A stretch of 64,000 bases of DNA from Cladocopium goreaui. Its lineage: Eukaryota; Sar; Dinophyceae; Suessiales; Symbiodiniaceae. This document shows positions 23,149 through 34,831 of this stretch, in pieces. Numbering within the stretch: position 1 is the stretch's first letter; each line of letters opens with the position of its first letter. The stretch spans positions 278,501-342,500 of the forward strand of contig CAMXCT020005013.1 in assembly GCA_947184155.2 (NCBI GenBank), written 5' to 3'. The translations under genes were made by a program, and so were the position numbers. The notes under the pieces are model-generated. The model did not search any database. It saw only the letters and a program-made list of their open reading frames with translations, and had not been told where the DNA came from.

Positions 23149-23227
23149 CATTGGGGCTGTCTGGGCCCTCAAGCTGGTCATTTTTGCGGGTCTGAATCTG
23201 AACTATCCACTTCAAGGGCCCATACGA
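23149..23227 (-). CDS. 23-26 kb gene, exon 6
   Basis: Acceptor actattcag|TCGTAT opens phase 0: SYGPLKWIVQIQTRKNDQLE then GPDSPN. A GA donor (CCCCAATG|GATC) or an earlier one is possible. It follows in phase from the exon ending at 23443. Unknown family. Confidence 0.45.
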
Positions 23228-23442
23228 CTGAATAGTTTCAGATCCGAAAATGAAGTCCAATATGAGTATATCATCCAATGACTATACTTTTTCGCTTTTG
23301 ATCAAGGCCCACATGAATTTAGCAAAATTCAGATTGGACATGAATATAATAGATGGAATGAAAAGACTTACGCCATACAAAACAATAGTGACCTAATATA
23401 ATATGATTCAGTGTTGTAGGGATAGGGGTGGTTGTTCTCAAC

Positions 23443-23511
23443 CTTGTCCATCAGGGGGATGAGATTGACCACTGCAATGGCAACTGGGCTATCCACCCCT
23501 GACCATCCCAT
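23443..23511 (-). CDS. 23-26 kb gene, exon 5
   Basis: A strong acceptor with a pyrimidine tract (ccatccttttcccag|ATGGG) and a GT donor (GACAAG|GTTGAG) bound exactly 23 codons: MGWSGVDSPVAIAV then VNLIPLMDK, phase 0 to 0. The other two frames hit stops, which supports this one. Confidence 0.5.
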
Positions 23512-23783
23512 CTGGGAAAAGGATGGAACATGCAGCCGCTTCCCGGACACCAAAAACTCTTTCCCAAGAGTCGTTCAACACACACACATATATATATATA
23601 TATGAAAACAGCACTTAGATCATCCATGTATGTCCATGCATGGTATATAATGGTATATAATGGTATATATATATATATATGGCTATAGCAGCTAGACTTG
23701 TTGCCTTTTCAAAGCACCCAAATGTAGTTCCTACATGGCGAATCTGAGCTACCCTGGAAAAATCCAACTTTTCGCCGGCCAAC

Positions 23784-23872
23784 CTTCACCGTCCCAAAGG
23801 TCAGCACTTCTTCGCCCGGCAAAAAGGGACACCTTTCACTGATTTCACCACGAAAAGTGTTGGGAGGGGTGG
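23784..23872 (-). CDS. 23-26 kb gene, exon 4
   Basis: Acceptor gaagtag|CCACC and GT donor (GTGAAG|GTTGGC) bound 89 bp: two bases then 29 codons TPPNTFRGEISERCPFLP then GEEVLTFGTVK. The two leading bases combine with the single base left by the 24659 exon to give Ala. The frame remains open past the donor (VGRRKVGFF). Confidence 0.5.
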
Positions 23873-24658
23873 CTACTTCACCAAGCCAACAAAAAATATG
23901 GGTTATTGTCTGGTTGAACATGGTTGAACCAACAGAACGGCTGATTTAGCCTCAATGTTAGCCTATGAACATCGGAGATGAGATTACAATTGGATATGTA
24001 CCAACCAAAGTTGGAGATTCGTTCAGCACATGGATTGATGTTTCAGTGGCTCATGCGAAGACAAAGGGAGCGGCAGGCGCGATCGAAGATGGGAAAAAGC
24101 CTGCTTTTGCAGCATAGAAAGCTGATGAGTAGGACACATGGCTCCTTCAAAATCTGGCACGTATTGTCAAAGACTAAGCTTGTTTTTGTTGTGGATTGGG
24201 CCTATCTTTTCATGAGTTTTCGATGGTTTTCGCTTCTGTGACATATTCATACATATTCACCATCCGAAATGGACACTCCCAACACCTGGAGTTGTCCACC
24301 CTGCCCAGACTAGATGACCAAAGAGTAGAGATACTAAGCTACGTAGCTGCAAATGTGCACAAGAATCGTGTGAAGTGTGTCATAACTCCAACATACTCTT
24401 GATGTGCCGACATGTATATCCAAATGTCCTTAAAATCATTCTATCACTTCTATGTGCTGTAAACATCATGCGCACACACACCCACGCCGTCATATGTATG
24501 CATCCACATATGCAGCATTATGTCACGTAAACATACAGAAACTAGACTTAAACCGCAATATGTGATACTTTGGTGCTGTCTCTGTTTCATGTGTGGTCAT
24601 AATGTCTAGATGTCTTGATACTTCTTGGTACTAACCTGTCTGGTGCTGTCTACACAAC

Positions 24659-24686
24659 CGAGGACCCGGCGGCACCATCCCCAGGC
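24659..24686 (-). CDS. 23-26 kb gene, exon 3 (28 bp)
   Basis: Acceptor gacctcag|GCCTGG and GT donor (GTCCTCG|GTTGTG) bound 28 bp coding AWGWCRRVL plus one base. In phase with the exons on either side. Its small size makes it the weakest link of the chain. Confidence 0.4.
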
Positions 24687-24872
24687 CTGAGGTCGTGCTC
24701 GATTTTTTGGATCCCGGTGGGGACCCAAGCAGTGGAATATGAAGAAATCCTGCACCAGTTAGGTGATACCAGGTGATCCATGTTGATCCATGATTTTTAG
24801 GCTTTCAACTCTTTAAAAACACCATCCTTTTGGTGGCAAGGATTTCACCCAGGACGCCCATCCTTTTTAAGC

Positions 24873-24928
24873 CTTCGCCCGCTTCCAAGTTTTGAACCAG
24901 GCGTCGGCGAGGGTGCGGCCGTGCAGGT
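24873..24928 (-). CDS. 23-26 kb gene, exon 2
   Basis: Acceptor cctcgag|ACCTGC and GC donor (GCGAAG|GCTTAA) bound 56 bp: two bases then 18 codons LHGRTLADAWFKTWKRAK. The leading AC joins the trailing G of the 25803 exon to give Asp. The non-GT donor is typical of dinoflagellate introns. Confidence 0.5.
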
Positions 24929-25802
24929 CTCGAGGGTTGACCCTCTGGTAGTGAAATTTGGCAAAAGTCCCAAAAGGTTGGCTGACGATGATTCAGGACA
25001 TGATTGATCGATTTAAAGAACGGTGATATTTTGTTTCACCAACAAATCGAACATAGCCATCTGCATTTTTTTCCTGAAAGGTGGACTGGATGCTTGTTCT
25101 ATACACCCCAAAGCTGAGACTTGAACCTTCTGTTTCTCTTCATTTTTTGCTATTCCCTAAGGATTTCTTCAGATTTTCCTAATTCCATAGATCCAGACGT
25201 TTTGCGACCTGACCAGCCAAGGCCAGCCTTTTTTAGCCAGCTGCCCATCTTATGTACATCGTTTCCAGCGTGCTGAAGTAGCTGATAGTGATTCGATGTG
25301 ATTCGAGCTGGATTTCCCTGGCCGCCCGTCGATACACTACAAAACTAGCTCAACACAGCTCAACATTACGGAACACAAGATAGCCTCAGCTCAATCTACA
25401 ATTCATGATAATTCATCTATATATATATATATATCTATCTATCTATATCTATATCTATCTATCAATTATCTATCTATATTACTGTATTATATATTCATGC
25501 TATCACGTCTTCCCCTTGTTGATGTAACTTCTGCGAAAAAAAATCCGGCTCCCTTTGGCTCCCTCATCTCATGGCTGTTCCTGGCGGGAAGGTGGTCTCG
25601 ACATGGCTTGGGAAATGGGGGTCGACCTGAAATTCTCTGCAATGTATGCAGTTTATGGGGAAAATGAGGTGAAAAACCCAGCTCAAGCGCTGGATTATGC
25701 AGTGCCCATCAGTGCCCTATGCCGGATCAATTCAGAAGCTACCGGTTCAGGAAGGTTTTATTATGATGTTGTGCTCCGCATCGGTTCACACCTGGGTTCC
25801 AC

Positions 25803-25859
25803 CTGGCATCCTGGGGCTGGTTTGGTACCACTCCCTGGTGATTCGGCTGAGTTTTTTGG
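25803..25859 (-). CDS. 23-26 kb gene, exon 1 seen
   Basis: Acceptor tattggaag|CCAAAA and GT donor (ATGCCAG|GTGGAA) bound 57 bp: two bases, 18 codons KKLSRITREWYQTSPRMP and one base. Basic and aromatic residues, no family recognised. A plus-strand frame of 104 codons overlaps here, but it lacks internal splice support and a family match. Confidence 0.5.
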
Positions 25860-26167
25860 CTTCCAATAAACCAAAAGGCTCGTCGCAACAGCAATGGTCA
25901 GGTTTATCCAACATTATGTGTATATATATATATATATATTAACGTATGTGTATATATATATATGTGTGTGAGAGAGAGAGAGAGTGTGTGGTCATATATA
26001 CATATATACACACACATTATGCGTACCCGGTTTTCTCAATTCAATGTCATAAAAAATTATAAAAACAATGCACTAGTGGTGGTGCCGGGCACTAAGGTAC
26101 TCCAAACTGGCCAAAACTAATTCAATAAAATGGGGGAACCGGGGAACCGCCATTTGTTGCCATTTTG

Positions 26168-26300
26168 GTTGACAATGGCACCCCCCATGCCACAAGGCGA
26201 AGCACCTCCTCGCTGGCGGACCCCGACGGGCCCGAAGCATCGCTGTATGCCGAGGTGCCGATCCTTGGTCAAATCGCGGCCCAAGCGAAGCTCAGTTGGT
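26168..26300 (-). CDS. exon-like patch upstream of the 23-26 kb gene
   Basis: After an acceptor tgaccaag|GATCGG, minus frames read DASGPSGSASEEVLRLVAWG or DRHLGIQRCFGPVGVRQRGG. The plus strand is also open (RSTSSLADPDGPEASLYAEV). A coding role is likely from GC content; frame and strand are open. Confidence 0.3.
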
Positions 26301-26399
26301 GAAGTCGGATCACCTTTGGAGATATATGATGTATATATGGTGTGTATATATGGTGTGTGCGTGTGTGGTAGGTATAATCAAAATTAAGCAAAAATAGCT

Positions 26400-27870
26400 C
26401 TAGTGAATGGATGGTTACGAGATGTTTAAACAAACTTCAAACTAGGGGCACCACTTTGTATGAAGTGACCGCCCATGTTGAACCAACGGAACAAGAATTG
26501 GGACTCTGATGTGGTTGGTACCCCCCAAGAAGATGCAGAAAAGTAAAATAACCCATCCCTAAAATATAATGGTACAATAATGTTAAAGGCAGACTATCTT
26601 TTTTTCTCAGGTTTTGCAATTGAAGATTGACTTTTCGAGAGTTGTGGTGGAAACCATGGAGTCAACACCTGAAGAATTTCAAGATATTTCAAGCAATACA
26701 AGGCTCCTGCATGGTTTGCGACATCCCATTTTTTTTAGCAAAAGCTGCTTGAATCCCTCAGTGACAGAAAATGAAATGACTCAATCTTGATCACAGTGCC
26801 AAGATCACAGTGCCAAGCACACGCCGACCATGGTCAAAAAATGGTTGAATGACCATGCCTCAACATGGTAATTAATTGGTTCAACCCAGCTAGTAAGCAG
26901 ATTGGTTCACACAAGTTCTGAACGGACATCGCACCTACTTACCCTACTTGTAACTGGGTTGATTTACCAAGTACCCTGGCAACTTATAGCTGATAGCTGC
27001 ACTGGACGAGCGTCCATTGGGCAGGAACAAACTGCTCCTCATCCTCAGAATCTCCCGACCAAACGCTCAACCTTGGCACAAAGAGGATGGACCTTAGCAC
27101 TAGGTCCCTAGGTGCGCAGCTGGGACCTAGTCAAATATGGCTGGGAAATAGGAACAGCATGGAACAGCCATCTACAAATGGATAATACATCGCGATTGCA
27201 AATGGCGTTTTTCAACGGATCTTCCACTGCCGGGTTTGGTCGACGCATCAGAGAGCGCACCAAATATGCAAAAAAAAAGTTGCACAAAAACGAACCAAAT
27301 CCATTATGTCATTTTATGTTTGGATATTTATACTGTTTGGCTATGCAGTATATCCCACGCTTACAAAGCTCAGGCATAGCCATCATAGATCTGTCGGTTC
27401 CCCACAGGATGGGCCCCCGTTTGATAGCGTTCAGATGCCGCATTGTGGTTTATGGTAGATATAGCCATGATATAACTATGATATAACGAACTAGTTCATG
27501 GGGCTTATAATGGTTTATAAACCAACTTATAACTGGGGGGCCATCCTGCATGACCATGCCCAGTGAGGGCCGGCCTGGGGGCTGACTCTCTCTCATTGAC
27601 CCAGAATGGAGACGTGAGAAATGGGTCCTTCACCCAAACAGCATCTCCTAAATCCACCAGAAAATTGATGGCTTAAGTCACTTAAGTCCCCCAAATTTGA
27701 TGTCAAATACCCCTGTTCTTCATGGCCAACCTTAGAGAACCAAAAAATATTGCTGGCTAGCAGATTCAATCGCAGATTCGAATTAAGCTGTACCAAACAA
27801 CTACCAACATTACCAGCTGTTCCCCATAACCAGATGATCATTTTGGAGTCAAACCTCCATGGCTGTCCTG
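26400..27870. other. stretch without a supported gene
   Basis: A short plus-strand frame runs from 26902 to 27111 and another from 27112 to 27486, neither with splice or family support. The remainder is AT-rich unique sequence. Confidence 0.35.
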
Positions 27871-27878
27871 GTTCAAAG

Positions 27879-28050
27879 TACCCTCTGGTACAGTAATTTA
27901 ACATAACTATTAAAAATGGATGAACATGGAAATTTATACTGTAGTTGATTTATCCATTCAACATTGTGATCCATTTATCCGTTTATCCATTCAACATTGT
28001 AGTTGATTTCCATAGTTGTTTGATGTTTTTTGTATGTTTGCCGGAGGGTA
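27879..28050. mobile_element. MITE family 1, enlarged copy
   Basis: Left end TACCCTCTGGTACAGTAATT, right end TTTGCCGGAGGGTA. The middle contains ttatccattcaacattgt twice, so about 65 bp was gained by internal duplication. Confidence 0.75.
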
Positions 28051-28091
28051 TCTTTCACTGGAGTTGAACATTGGTATCCCTCTCCCTCAAA

Positions 28092-28148
28092 TCCAGGCGG
28101 CAGCCCGCGCAGCTCGCCGCCAAAGCTTCCGCTGCGACAAATCCTGGG
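28092..28148 (-). CDS. possible exon
   Basis: Acceptor aatcccccag|GATTTG opens three frames, for example FVAAEALAASCAGCRLD, with a possible GA donor (CGCCTG|GATTTG). GC-rich in an AT-rich stretch. No family recognised. Confidence 0.25.
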
Positions 28149-28159
28149 GGATTTCTGGA

Positions 28160-29810
28160 TTCTGAATCATCCAGTCACCAATTGGTAAGGCGTGATATGT
28201 CAAGAATCAAAAATTGGATAAATCTGAAATTATGACAAATCTGGTTCTTGACTCTTGACATGACAATTTATTGGATAAAGATGGAGAACGTGTATATAGC
28301 TTAGTGCTTTTCTGGGTTTTTTCTTGGTTGTAGAAAATAGCAGGAAAAAATAACTAGAAGTGAGGGTAAAATCTGATAAAAGGGCCATCTTAAGACACAG
28401 GAAAATTTCATGTACCCTGTAAACCAAAATGGTAATGAAACACCCATGTGGATAATTTTCCAAGGGAAACCATTGGTATTTCACATCTATGTTACTTTGC
28501 CTTAGGGTAGTTCTTAGATGTTTTTAGCTGGTTAGAAGATTTTGTATGTCACAGGTCCTTGCTACTCGCGTGTTGTTTGACTTGAAAAAAAAAACGAAGT
28601 CTGGAAAGAAAAAGACATGCATGGTCAAATATCAGGTGAGATGGGCGTGATCATACTGCATTGGGTGATGCTGATATATATATATATATACCAAAGCGTG
28701 AGAAACGCGACATCCTGTACAGCCACGCTCGCTGGCTCATGTGCATGAGCCCTCTTGCTTCCAGATATATCGTTTAAATCACAAAAAGATTAAGTTCTCT
28801 CAAAAGTTGTAAACTATATAGTTTACAAACCCCATATAACTATAGAGTTTTATATTAAAGTAAACTATCCCCCCAAAATTTTCAGCATTAACCCCCATAG
28901 TTTGTTGTTTTAAAACATCATGGATGATGAGGCGGTTAAGCTCCAAGAAATCACCAGCAATTTTCCATGGCTGATTTATCATGGCCAAGTGTCGGAAAAT
29001 CAGTTATATATGGTTTTTCAGTTCGGTAAATCATGGTAAATCAACTAAACATAACTAAACTAGATGGTAAATCAAGACCATCTAGTAGTTGAGGCATCTT
29101 GATTTTTCTATAGTCGATAGCTGTGTTAAGTTACGAGCACCCGAGGGTACAGTAAATCATCTGAACAACTTCCAACCCATCTTTGATGGGACGACACGGC
29201 CCATCTTCGTATCTTCGTCCAAGGCACCACAGCTGCATCAGGGCCATGCCACAGTTCCTATGGGGATTTTTCTTCCGCCCAATGATGATAGATGGTTCAT
29301 AACATTGTTATGATGGTCTAATAATGGTTTTCTTCATGGTTAAATGGTTGATAAATGAATAGCCTCTGGCCTCTGGTACTTTGTTACAGTTTTGCCTATG
29401 GAAAATTGATGAAAATGGCCCATAGAAATCGTTGATTTACCGAACTGAAAGATGGTGATTTTCCATGGGTAGTGGGTCTAGAACCAATAGAAAAAGGGAG
29501 AGTGGACCTTTTGGACCAACATGGGGAATAGTTACTGGTTGTTGACTGTTTGTGGATGGTTATGGGTGGACATTCAGCAGCAATAATTCCGACTTTCACA
29601 CGAATGAAACAGGGATTTACCATGGGTTTACCATCCCCCAACTACCGTAGACCCTGAGAATAGCCCATGGCGGGAAAGTAGCCTTCCAACCCCTTGACAT
29701 CTTGGGTCTACATTCAGCCAGGAGTCAGCAGAAGAGTGAGGCCCAAGATCCTCGGTGTTGAGAATGTTGCAAGCTCCAAGATAGACAAGTGTGAAATTAT
29801 GAATCTAAAG
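28160..29810. other. AT-rich stretch with decayed family 1 remnants
   Basis: Worn family 1 arms are seen at about 29040-29150 and 29363-29475 (tcgatagctgtgttaagtta, gtgattttccatggg). No gene is supported. Confidence 0.4.
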
Positions 29811-29815
29811 ATATC

Positions 29816-29917
29816 CTGGTTGGCGGTATACCTACCCCTCTGAAAAATATGAAAGTCAGTTGGGAGTATTATTCCCAACATATGGGAAAATAAAAAATGT
29901 TCCAAACCACCAACCAG
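29816..29917. mobile_element. palindromic MITE family 2, copy
   Basis: CTGGTTGGCGGTATACCTAC at the left, CCAAACCACCAACCAG at the right, flanked on both sides by TATC, a clean 4-bp direct repeat. Confidence 0.85.
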
Positions 29918-29991
29918 TATCTAAAGTAGTGAGAAACTCTGATAAATTATTCAACTCAAAACTAAACTCTATCTTTTTCAGGGTCACTGTA

Positions 29992-30025
<34 letters not shown>

Positions 30026-30976
30026 AAAAAAAAATGTGCGCGTTTTCACGAATAACTTAACTCAATTTGTGGCTCGAAAAAGAAGCCCCTCCAGGAAGAA
30101 CATGGAAGAACATTGGCCCATGGTATCTGCAGGTCCGGATCCCGTGGGTATCTTCGAATGGTCTTGGCCTGGAAGCTTGGATAAGTGGGCATCATGTTGC
30201 ATCCCATCCCCTAGAACAATTCCTCAAGGGACAGATTCAGCAGATTGGATTTCTCAACTATCCAGACTATCCAGTTGTGTTTTGGATATATCAACTATCA
30301 CATCTATCACCTCTGATTTATCAACTATCATCAGATGTGATCAACCATCAGATTGGGAGGTTTTTGCGCTACCAGCACTGGGCCCCAGCCGCTCCCAGCT
30401 CCACATCTCTTTTTCCAACGGCTCGACTACTCAAAGGCGCACGGATGAGGCTTTAGGCACCTCGTTGTGATTTGCCCATGGCGGTTTTTTTGAATCGGGG
30501 GATGACCCAGTATCAGGTCAGAAAACATCAGAAACCCCCATGATTCATGGCCCATGATGTTCACAAATATGGTCATATGATGGTCATATTATGGTCATAG
30601 TAGTAATGATCAGATTACCGATGAAAAGACAATCCAGTCAACCAAACATTGTCCCCTGTCCCCATTCAATATCCCTCTTTCCTTCTCCAAACACCAAACT
30701 TCAAGTTTTTTCCGGAGAAATCTGGGTGTTTCTCGGTGTTTCTCTCCTTTTCTCCCCATTTCATGGCTTGGAAAAAAACGTGTCGCCGAGTCGCTCCTCT
30801 CCAGGTGCCGTTTGGCTCACGACGACTTGAGGAGCGCTGGCTCGGGGTGACCTAGGATAGGGAAGTCATATAATGAGGATATGAGAATATACATTACAGT
30901 ATCATGGTGTATATATATATATATACATAATGGTGGTTTATATAATGGTGTATATATATATACATATATACATTAT

Positions 30977-31085
30977 CTGGTTGGTGGTATACCTACCCCT
31001 CTGAAAAATGATGGAGTTCGTCAGTTGGGATGATGACATTCCCAACTATTGGGGAAAATAAAAAATGTTCCAAACCACCAACCAG
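30977..31085. mobile_element. palindromic MITE family 2, copy
   Basis: Complete ends CTGGTTGGTGG and CCACCAACCAG, with TTAT directly on both flanks. Small insertions lengthen the interior (aaaatgatggagttcg). Confidence 0.85.
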
Positions 31086-31099
31086 TTATATTAGTGAGA

Positions 31100-31990
31100 G
31101 TCCTAATATATAATGTATAATAAAGGGGATATATGCTAATGCATAGTCCTAATATACATCATATTAATGTTGATCCATTTAGTCATATAATTCATATAAT
31201 GATAGTCAATGATATACAATATATGATTTATATATTTACTTAAAAATAATAATAGAAGAAATGAGATATATGAAGAACATTTAAACTATCACATATATAA
31301 TATGATAGTATGATAATATGATTAAAGAAAATACTACGTATAATGATAGATGTGTATATATATATATATTGAGATACTAATGATAAATAAGAATATAGAG
31401 ATGAACTGGATATCATGATAATTCCTGTAATTCATGGAATGGCTATATAAACCCCCAATATTATGAACCATGTATTATCATACTTAGAATGGTATATGTA
31501 TTTATTTATCTATTTGAGGGTAAAGAAACGTGTATAAATCATTATAAATCGCTATATGGCTGAATATGAGCAATTTGCCCAAGTCTGACGGTGGCATGAT
31601 GGCATGTATGTTTGGCCAACTGTACGGAACTGAAGCCATCCTTTCTTCTCAATATTTCCCTACAAAAACAATGTATTACCGGGTATTACCGTGCCCAAGG
31701 TTTCTAAATATTCCCCTACAACACTTTCCCCATTATTGTTCCCCCTGTTAATTGGAATATCCCCAGCACGTTGCCATCCTCCAGTCATAATTCAGAATGA
31801 TTGGTTAAATTTGGTTTTAAACTTTAAACCAACACTATTTCAGGTCTCACTTGGTATAACCTCAAATTTCTTGCCGGTTAAACCACATTTTTTTGGCTAA
31901 AGTCCCGTGCTTCCCCATTTCTTGTGTTCTCACTGATTCTCAGCACCAAACTTCCAAACTGCCAGGGAACAGTCAAAGGTACTGGGTGGT
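31100..31990. other. very AT-rich stretch, no gene
   Basis: Dominated by atat, ataatg and gatat words without regular period. Nothing codes convincingly. Confidence 0.5.
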
Positions 31991-32049
31991 CTTTGTACAG
32001 CATCCTCAGTCATGCTGGACCAGCCAACTAGCCCAACGACAAAAGAAGC

Positions 32050-32290
32050 TCATGGGAACCCATTGGGAACCCATAGTGACAGTCCCAGTTGAAAAGGGCC
32101 CCGGACATTCCAAACCACCCGGCCCAAAACCACGAGCTGAGCATTGGGATGCACCCCGGAAGATTCCACTCCAAGCTGCAATTCCCAGTCCGCATCCGAC
32201 ATCCGTGGCATCCTTGGTAGCGGAGAGGATGCCACGAATGCCTTCGGTACTCCATGCTCCATGGAAGCCCCGCCCCATTCTTCGGGTTTC
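32050..32290 (-). CDS. coding-like patch, unknown protein
   Basis: Two minus frames are long and open: RMSDADWELQLGVESSGVHP onward to VVLGRVVWNVRGPFQLGLSL, and GIRGILSATKDATDVGCGLG. The plus strand is open too. GC-rich, with several possible AG acceptors. The patch is probably exonic, but limits and frame are not resolved. Confidence 0.3.
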
Positions 32291-32419
32291 TCTGAACATC
32301 TATAGGAGAAAACCCCTCAACTTGATGGCTTATCATCATTTTCCCCCACAAAAAGTGCCATAACTTGGATATATCCCGCATTTTCCGACGCATCATGACA
32401 TATCCATCCATCGGCAGCT

Positions 32420-32530
32420 GAATCCAGTTCCATGTCAGGTTGCTTGGGCGGCTGGCTGCATGGCAAAAATCCCGCCTTCGACAACTTGTTCCTTGGGTCA
32501 GGCTGGAGACAGTCTCTCAGGCAGCCATAT
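32420..32530 (-). CDS. coding-like patch, unknown protein
   Basis: Minus frame YGCLRDCLQPDPRNKLSKAG then FLPCSQPPKQPDMELDSAAD. An internal acceptor ctccag|CCTGAC and GC donor (TCGAAG|GCGGGA) could make a shorter exon. Not linked to a family. Confidence 0.35.
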
Positions 32531-33083
32531 GCAGCCACAAATGGCCACAACTAACAGTTTGACCCTGCCATGGAGGTTGGAAGATTATTAAGATTCTATC
32601 ATAGAATATGTATTATATAATGTATATATAGTGTCCACTAAAATTGGCAATGTTCACGGTCTTTGCTAATTTACTGAGGGTATATAATATAAGTATCTAT
32701 CTAAATAAATAAATTTGGTGCACCTTAGTTGCAGGGAAAAAAAAAGTGTCTTCCAGAAGTGAACCAGATTTGTGTTCAGTTTGAGGGGGGACCCTGGGAT
32801 ATGAACCAACCCCCAAAAACATGGGTCATCATAGCCACCATAGCTATCACCCTCTCCAGAAAAAACCCTTCCGCCATGATCATCCCAGCCTGCCCGGAGC
32901 CTGGTGACCTGGTGGAATCCGAATCTTTCCATGTCAATGTTTTTGACCACTAACCGTCAGTACAACCACCCGGTTAGGTCGTTGAAAATTTCCCTCCAAG
33001 ACTCCAAGACTCCAAGGTCGTTAGGTAGGACATGATGGGAAATTCAACCCCATCCAGCTCCCCAGTTCTCATAGTTTCCCATC

Positions 33084-33224
33084 CTTTCTGGGGCCCCACG
33101 GCATCCAAGATGCAACGCTTCCAGTGGTGAACGGGCCAGGCATGCGGCGTGCAGTTCGTACTCAACACCCGGCAGGTTTCGAGGGGAACTCACCAACCAA
33201 CCGCCACTGTACTCGTGGCCCAGC
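33084..33224 (-). CDS. putative internal exon, unknown protein
   Basis: Acceptor gcgacgcag|GCTGGG and GA donor (CCCAGAAAG|GATGGG) bound 141 bp: one base, 46 codons and two bases. It reads LGHEYSGGWLVSSPRNLPGV, EYELHAACLARSPLEALHL, GCRGAPE. A GTGAGT inside could act as donor, but the implied 33-bp intron is too short and keeps the frame, so it is read through. Protein-like throughout. No family recognised. Confidence 0.5.
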
Positions 33225-33977
33225 CTGCGTCGCGCCGCTGTTACAGAACTCAGTTACTAGTAGACATACCTGACATAAACCCTTATTAGTATTGTACAGG
33301 TAGTTATACATGTAATTAATTTATACCTCGTTTTGTTGGATTTGTTGGGTGATATTGCTGGGAGAATGGTTTGGGCACTGAAAAAATGGCAGCTGGTGAT
33401 GGAAGACCCCTTGATGGGCCCCTGCGGGCAGTGATTTGTTGGGTAATATTGGGTTACAAAGTGTTACAAATGGGTACAAGAGCCATCTCCGGATGTCATT
33501 TTCGGAGAAAATTAGATCAGGAAACCCATCGATCCAGATTGATTATGACTTGTAACCTTGAAAATGTCACACATGAACTGCCCAGTGGTAGGAACATTGG
33601 CTCATCGCTTTCCACCCCATGACATGTCAAGCGGACTTTTCGCCACAATTTCGTATAGTTAAACGGTAAACCCATAAACTACCCATACAAAGGGGTCACT
33701 GCAAGAATGGTTCCCTCCGGCAATTTCTGTTGCAAATTCCCTATTTATGGTGATCATTTACAGTACCTATGTATTATATGTATTAGCTCCATTGATTTCT
33801 GTGGTGATTTTCCAGTTCGCAAACTGTACTGTACTTAAATTACCTGAGGCTTTTGGCAGTAATAACTTAACCAATATTCTATTGACATTCCATTCATAGA
33901 TATCAATAGTTTGTTATATTCCCACAGAATTTGTATCCCATTAATAGAGATTAATATTAACCAATATCAACCAATAT

Positions 33978-34085
33978 TACCCTCCAGTAAATTAACATAG
34001 ACCCTGGCAGATAGAGGGTTGGAAGACTCGTGTCCACTACAAATGCCTTATTTTCAGGGTCAAACTCTTAATTTACCAGGGGGTA
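33978..34085. mobile_element. MITE family 1, decayed copy
   Basis: Ends TACCCTCCAGTAAATTAACA and AATTTACCAGGGGGTAA remain, but the interior (gacccтggcag-like, ggttggaagactcgtg) is unrelated to the family, so it has been replaced or heavily rearranged. Confidence 0.55.
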
Positions 34086-34157
34086 ATAATCCACGATATT
34101 CCCATGGACAACCCTATTAAACCATTAAAAGACCCTATTAAATCAAATCATGAAAAA

Positions 34158-34264
34158 CTTGTTGGTGGTATACCTACCCCTCTGAAAAATATGAGTTCGT
34201 CAGATTGGATCATCATCCCAACTATTGGGGTTTCAATAAAACTCATATTCCAAACCACCAATCA
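34158..34264. mobile_element. palindromic MITE family 2, copy
   Basis: Left end cttgttggtggtatacctac, right end attccaaaccaccaatca, with ggggtttcaataaaactc replacing the usual gaaaaataaaaaa. Only 24 bp separates it from the next copy. Confidence 0.75.
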
Positions 34265-34288
34265 TTAAAAGATATTGGAAAACCATAC

Positions 34289-34390
34289 CTGGTTGGTGGT
34301 TTTAATCATCTTGAAAAATATGAAAGTCAATGGGAAGGATGACATCCCATATATTATGGAAAATAAAAAATGTTTGAAACCACCAACCAG
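34289..34390. mobile_element. palindromic MITE family 2, copy
   Basis: CTGGTTGGTGGTTTTAATCA to GAAACCACCAACCAG with ATAC on both flanks. The interior has the atgggaaggatgacatccc variant seen at 6882. Confidence 0.85.
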
Positions 34391-34483
34391 ATACTAACTC
34401 CCGAGTTTTTTCTAGTTCAACCCCTATAAAATCACCAGCATTGGGCCATAAAAAGCTCCAGGACGCTCCAGGACGCTCCAGGC

Positions 34484-34523
34484 CTCAAGCGCACGTACTG
34501 CCGCGAGGTCTTCATCTGACAGG
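34484..34523 (-). CDS. putative micro-exon
   Basis: Acceptor cgaagcag|CCTGTC and GC donor (GCTTGAG|GCCTGG) bound 40 bp: one base then 13 codons LSDEDLAAVRALE. An alternative frame (CQMKTSRQYVRL) is open and would fit phase with exons farther upstream. A short tandem gctccaggac follows at 34456-34483. Confidence 0.4.
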
Positions 34524-34831
34524 CTGCTTCGGTGTTTTCCGCGTTAAGAAATGGTAGAAACTGCTTGGGGAAAGTGGAGAAGTTCAATTTTCAACCAAAA
34601 AATGGGGAAAATTGATTGAAGTTGGTTGAAGTTTTAGACATGTGGTTGAACATAGACTATAGATGATTGAACATGAATTGTGTTTTCTTTTAACGGCAAG
34701 CAAATAGAAATTTTGGCAAAGAACCTAGCTATCAGTTCGATGGGATCTGACAAGCAAAGAAACTGCAATTCTATCTGTTTAAATATGTTCGCTGCAAACC
34801 CTACGTTTGACCGTGCCGGAAGTCAACTTAA

